Virus record (IMG/VR): IMGVR_UViG_3300047335_000038
Location: 1-30,108 of that record
Reading direction: 5' to 3' (one strand)
Source of the DNA: a virus
DNA: 30,108 nucleotides
The notes below the pieces were generated by a model. The model was given only the letters and a program-made list of their open reading frames with translations. It searched no databases and was not told where the DNA came from. The position numbers and the translations under genes are program-made. This document shows positions 28,145 through 30,108 of this stretch, one piece after another. The number at the start of each line of letters is the position of its first letter. The stretch's first letter is position 1.

Positions 28145-28956
28145 AGGTTTACAGCATGTCTGCCGTTCAGACGTTCAAGCGTTGCGCGAAAAAGTTTGAA
28201 ATTCAATACGAGTTGTTGCTTGACGGCGCAAAACGCAGCGCCGCGCTAGAAATGGGCTCGAACTTTCATAAGATCATGGAACGATTTGCCAAAGGCGAAC
28301 AATTTGATGACATTCGCCACGATTCCGACCCGGAAATGTACGACGTAGCGGCGGCTTATCTGTCGCACAACGGTTTTCCTTCGGGAGAAATGTGGGCAGA
28401 AGAGCCCATTTATGTAAAAGTTTTGCCCGACACGTATATTCGGTTTACGCCGGACCTTTTGTTTAAACGCGGCGATACGTACGTTATTCGCGACTACAAG
28501 ACTTTTTCTAAGCTGCCGTCGCGCGACCATGACCTCGACTTCCAAGCTCGACTTTACATAACGCTTGCAATGAAACACCTCGGAACAAAAGATGTTGTGT
28601 TTGAACACGAGTACGTTCGCACAACGCCCCCAAACGTGCCAAAAGACAAAGCTGGCAATGTGTGGGAAACTTACGAGTGCTACATGAGTGACCAACTTGT
28701 CGTCGCCGAATCTGAGGCCAGGCAAGTCTACAAAGAATTAATCCAAGATTTGAAAATGCTTGAATTAACTCGGGAAGATAAGTTTTACACCCGGTCCTCA
28801 CAAAAAGGCGGCGGGTATATGGACTGCGACAAATGCAGCGTTAAAGAGCTTTGTAAGGCAGATTTAACATACCAAGGGTTACAAAATGTCGATCTTAGCT
28901 ATAACATAGTTAAGAGAGAGCCTTTACTACTTCCGAAGGAATATGAAAATGTTTAA
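28141..28956 (+). CDS. Cas4/RecB-like PD-(D/E)XK nuclease with an Fe-S cluster
   Basis: The 271-residue protein has the RecB-family nuclease motifs: SNFHKIMER (His ~43), RFTPDLLF (Asp ~105), VIRDYKTFSK (Asp ~118, Lys ~120) and LDFQARLYI (Gln ~135). Four cysteines suit the AddB/Cas4 Fe-S arrangement: Cys15 in FKRCAKKF and Cys229, 232 and 238 in DCDKCSVKELC. These phage Cas4-like exonucleases probably resect DNA ends for recombination. No CRISPR genes are present, and the partner is likely the ATPase at 29221. Its start overlaps the previous stop. Confidence 0.88.
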   Translation: MKVYSMSAVQTFKRCAKKFEIQYELLLDGAKRSAALEMGSNFHKIMERFAKGEQFDDIRHDSDPEMYDVAAAYLSHNGFPSGEMWAEEPIYVKVLPDTYIRFTPDLLFKRGDTYVIRDYKTFSKLPSRDHDLDFQARLYITLAMKHLGTKDVVFEHEYVRTTPPNVPKDKAGNVWETYECYMSDQLVVAESEARQVYKELIQDLKMLELTREDKFYTRSSQKGGGYMDCDKCSVKELCKADLTYQGLQNVDLSYNIVKREPLLLPKEYENV

Positions 28957-29224
28957 CATTGATCGCATTAAGAGCTTAGAGCACCATTTGCAGCTTAAAT
29001 ACAGCGACACAGAATCACGGGGGGATCAACACAGGCCAAAATACGGAAAAATTTTTTTAGTAGACAGAATTGAACGACTTGAACGTCACATTAGCGAACT
29101 TGAAAATCGGCTCGAAAAAATGGCTATTGCAACAGCGGTTCCGCTTGAAACAGATTACAAAATGACAAACACCCTTTGCCCAGACGGTGTATACCGCCTA
29201 ATTGATGTGAAAAAAGAATCATGA
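28949..29224 (+). CDS. Small coiled-coil protein with an internal repeat
   Basis: AAGGA lies eight bases before the ATG at 28949. The 91-residue protein has two copies of a related motif, NIDRIKSLEHHLQL and LVDRIERLERHISELE, with a basic linker between, forming a coiled coil, and ends with a beta-like segment (GVYRLIDVKKES). It lies between the nuclease and the ATPase, with overlaps on both sides, suggesting it works with them. No family recognised. Confidence 0.6.
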   Translation: MFNIDRIKSLEHHLQLKYSDTESRGDQHRPKYGKIFLVDRIERLERHISELENRLEKMAIATAVPLETDYKMTNTLCPDGVYRLIDVKKES

Positions 29225-29973
29225 TTTATTACTACGACACAGACGGAAAGGGCGCACGTTCAATCTCGGACGTTTTGCAAGCAAAACCTAAAGAAATTAC
29301 GCGCATTGCAGTTAACACCTATGCGGAATTCGACCATCATGTCGCAAGCATAGCTATGAAAGTAACACCAAACGACTTAGTCATTCTGGACACCGTTAAT
29401 ATGCTTGCATCTATGTATCGAGGAGACACCGCGTTGGGGGTTGATCCGCTTCGGGATCTCTGGGAACTACGGTCCAAGATTATCGGCAATCAAAACCACG
29501 GTGCTGCGTATGTAGGGGCTAGTACAAGCATTATTCGCCGTTTGAAAAATTTGTTTCGCTGCGGTGAAGGAGCGCGAATAATCGTCACAGCTCACGAGGC
29601 CGAAAAAGAAGATCAAACTACCATCCCGCCGACAAAAAAACGAGCCCCCGACGTAAACCCGGATTTTCTAAAAGAACTTATGTCTTCTTCGTCAGACGTT
29701 TTTCGTTTGTGGAAAATACACGAAGACATTGCCGACGATGAGGGAACCGTATTGTTACCTTCGGACTCGCGAATTCTCGGGCTTCGTGAAACGACAGAAT
29801 ACGTTGCCAAGTTTGCAACACCGCTTGCCGATTCGTCTCGCATAAAAAAAGCACTTCCAAACCCAACACTGCCCAAATTATACGAGCACCTCGGCTACAA
29901 ACCCGACTGGTTGTTAATTTACGGCTCTTACGGAAGCGGAAAATCTACGCTTGCAACATCGGAATTAAGGTGA
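29221..29973 (+). CDS. Sak4/RecA-like ATPase with apparently permuted motif order
   Basis: The 250-residue protein contains the parts of a phage Sak4-type (RecA-fold) ATPase but in rotated order. It begins with the strand that normally follows the P-loop helix (IYYYDTDGKGARSI). Walker B comes next (NDLVILDTVN, ~51-60), then a sensor-like IVTAHEAEKED (~121-131) and FRLWKI. Only at the very end comes Walker A, LLIYGSYGSGKSTLATS (~231-247), with GSYGSGKS at 235-242. The frame is continuous and starts by ATGA overlap with the previous stop. Function would be single-strand annealing or recombination ATPase, next to the Cas4-like nuclease. The permutation is seen directly; folding is inferred. Confidence 0.72.
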   Translation: MIYYYDTDGKGARSISDVLQAKPKEITRIAVNTYAEFDHHVASIAMKVTPNDLVILDTVNMLASMYRGDTALGVDPLRDLWELRSKIIGNQNHGAAYVGASTSIIRRLKNLFRCGEGARIIVTAHEAEKEDQTTIPPTKKRAPDVNPDFLKELMSSSSDVFRLWKIHEDIADDEGTVLLPSDSRILGLRETTEYVAKFATPLADSSRIKKALPNPTLPKLYEHLGYKPDWLLIYGSYGSGKSTLATSELR

Positions 29974-30048
29974 CGGGAATTCGCACGTAATAGCAGGTAA
30001 GACTTAACCAAAACGCGAACAATTACAAACACTGTTTAAGGAGTTTTT

Positions 30049-30108
30049 ATGAGTGAAGATATTGTATATAATTTAAGTGACATTGTTGATTTTGGTACAT
30101 CAGTACCG
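30049..30108 (+). CDS. Start of a further early gene (partial)
   Basis: AAGGAG is placed six bases from an ATG, and the frame stays open to the window end (20 codons, acidic, beginning MSEDIVYNLSD). Too little is visible to identify. The 75-base gap before it shows no clear terminator. Confidence 0.5.
   Translation, partial: MSEDIVYNLSDIVDFGTSVP

Noticed and set aside
28141-28956. CRISPR-associated Cas4 as part of a CRISPR system
   Set aside because: No array, Cas1 or Cas2 is visible, and Cas4-like nucleases are common phage recombination genes.

Overview
The window is part of a tailed double-stranded DNA bacteriophage (Caudoviricetes) or prophage, temperate by the presence of an intact tyrosine integrase. 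The host cannot be named from the sequence. Promoters look like ordinary bacterial sigma-70 types, ribosome sites are Shine-Dalgarno, genes overlap by a few bases in long operons, and there are several strong intrinsic terminators. I saw no rRNA, tRNA, insertion sequence or CRISPR array.

Layout. Two arms diverge from a roughly 700-base regulatory region at about 14.7-15.4 kb. The left arm (1-14683, minus strand) is the late arm. Read in its own direction it holds: small unknowns, an HTH protein, a GroES co-chaperonin, a C2H2 zinc-finger protein, a second GroES-like protein, a holin candidate and amidase endolysin, terminase large subunit, two very Lys-rich small proteins, a secreted repeat protein, portal, scaffold candidate, decoration-protein candidate, major capsid protein, an endonuclease VII-type HNH gene, and the start of a tail or fibre-like structural gene that leaves the window. 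Tail genes probably lie beyond base 1.

The right arm (15413-30108, plus strand) is the early arm. It starts with about a dozen tiny genes behind repeated promoter elements, a predicted small RNA and a long bulged hairpin. Replication and recombination genes follow: Prim-Pol/ATPase primase-helicase, SNF2 helicase, a second HNH, a dATP/dGTP diphosphohydrolase-type domain, an Ala-repeat protein, ThyX, a UDG-exonuclease-PolA fusion polymerase, a Cas4-like Fe-S nuclease and a RecA/Sak4-like ATPase. The integrase (22711-23565) is inserted in the opposite orientation.

How it works together. The early arm makes nucleotides (ThyX, the dNTP hydrolase), primes and unwinds DNA, copies it with a proofreading polymerase and recombines it (Cas4-like nuclease plus ATPase). 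The late arm builds and fills the head (scaffold, MCP, portal, terminase), possibly with phage co-chaperonins helping folding, and lyses the cell (holin plus amidase).

Most unusual: the ATPase at 29221-29973 has its P-loop at the extreme C-terminus and its Walker B strand near the N-terminus, as if circularly permuted. Also notable are the predicted ncRNA at 15641-15744, the bulged hairpin at 18075-18136, the G-quadruplex/iteron-like divergent region, the Sec-signal repeat protein inside the head operon, and a eukaryote-style C2H2 zinc finger between two GroES-like genes.
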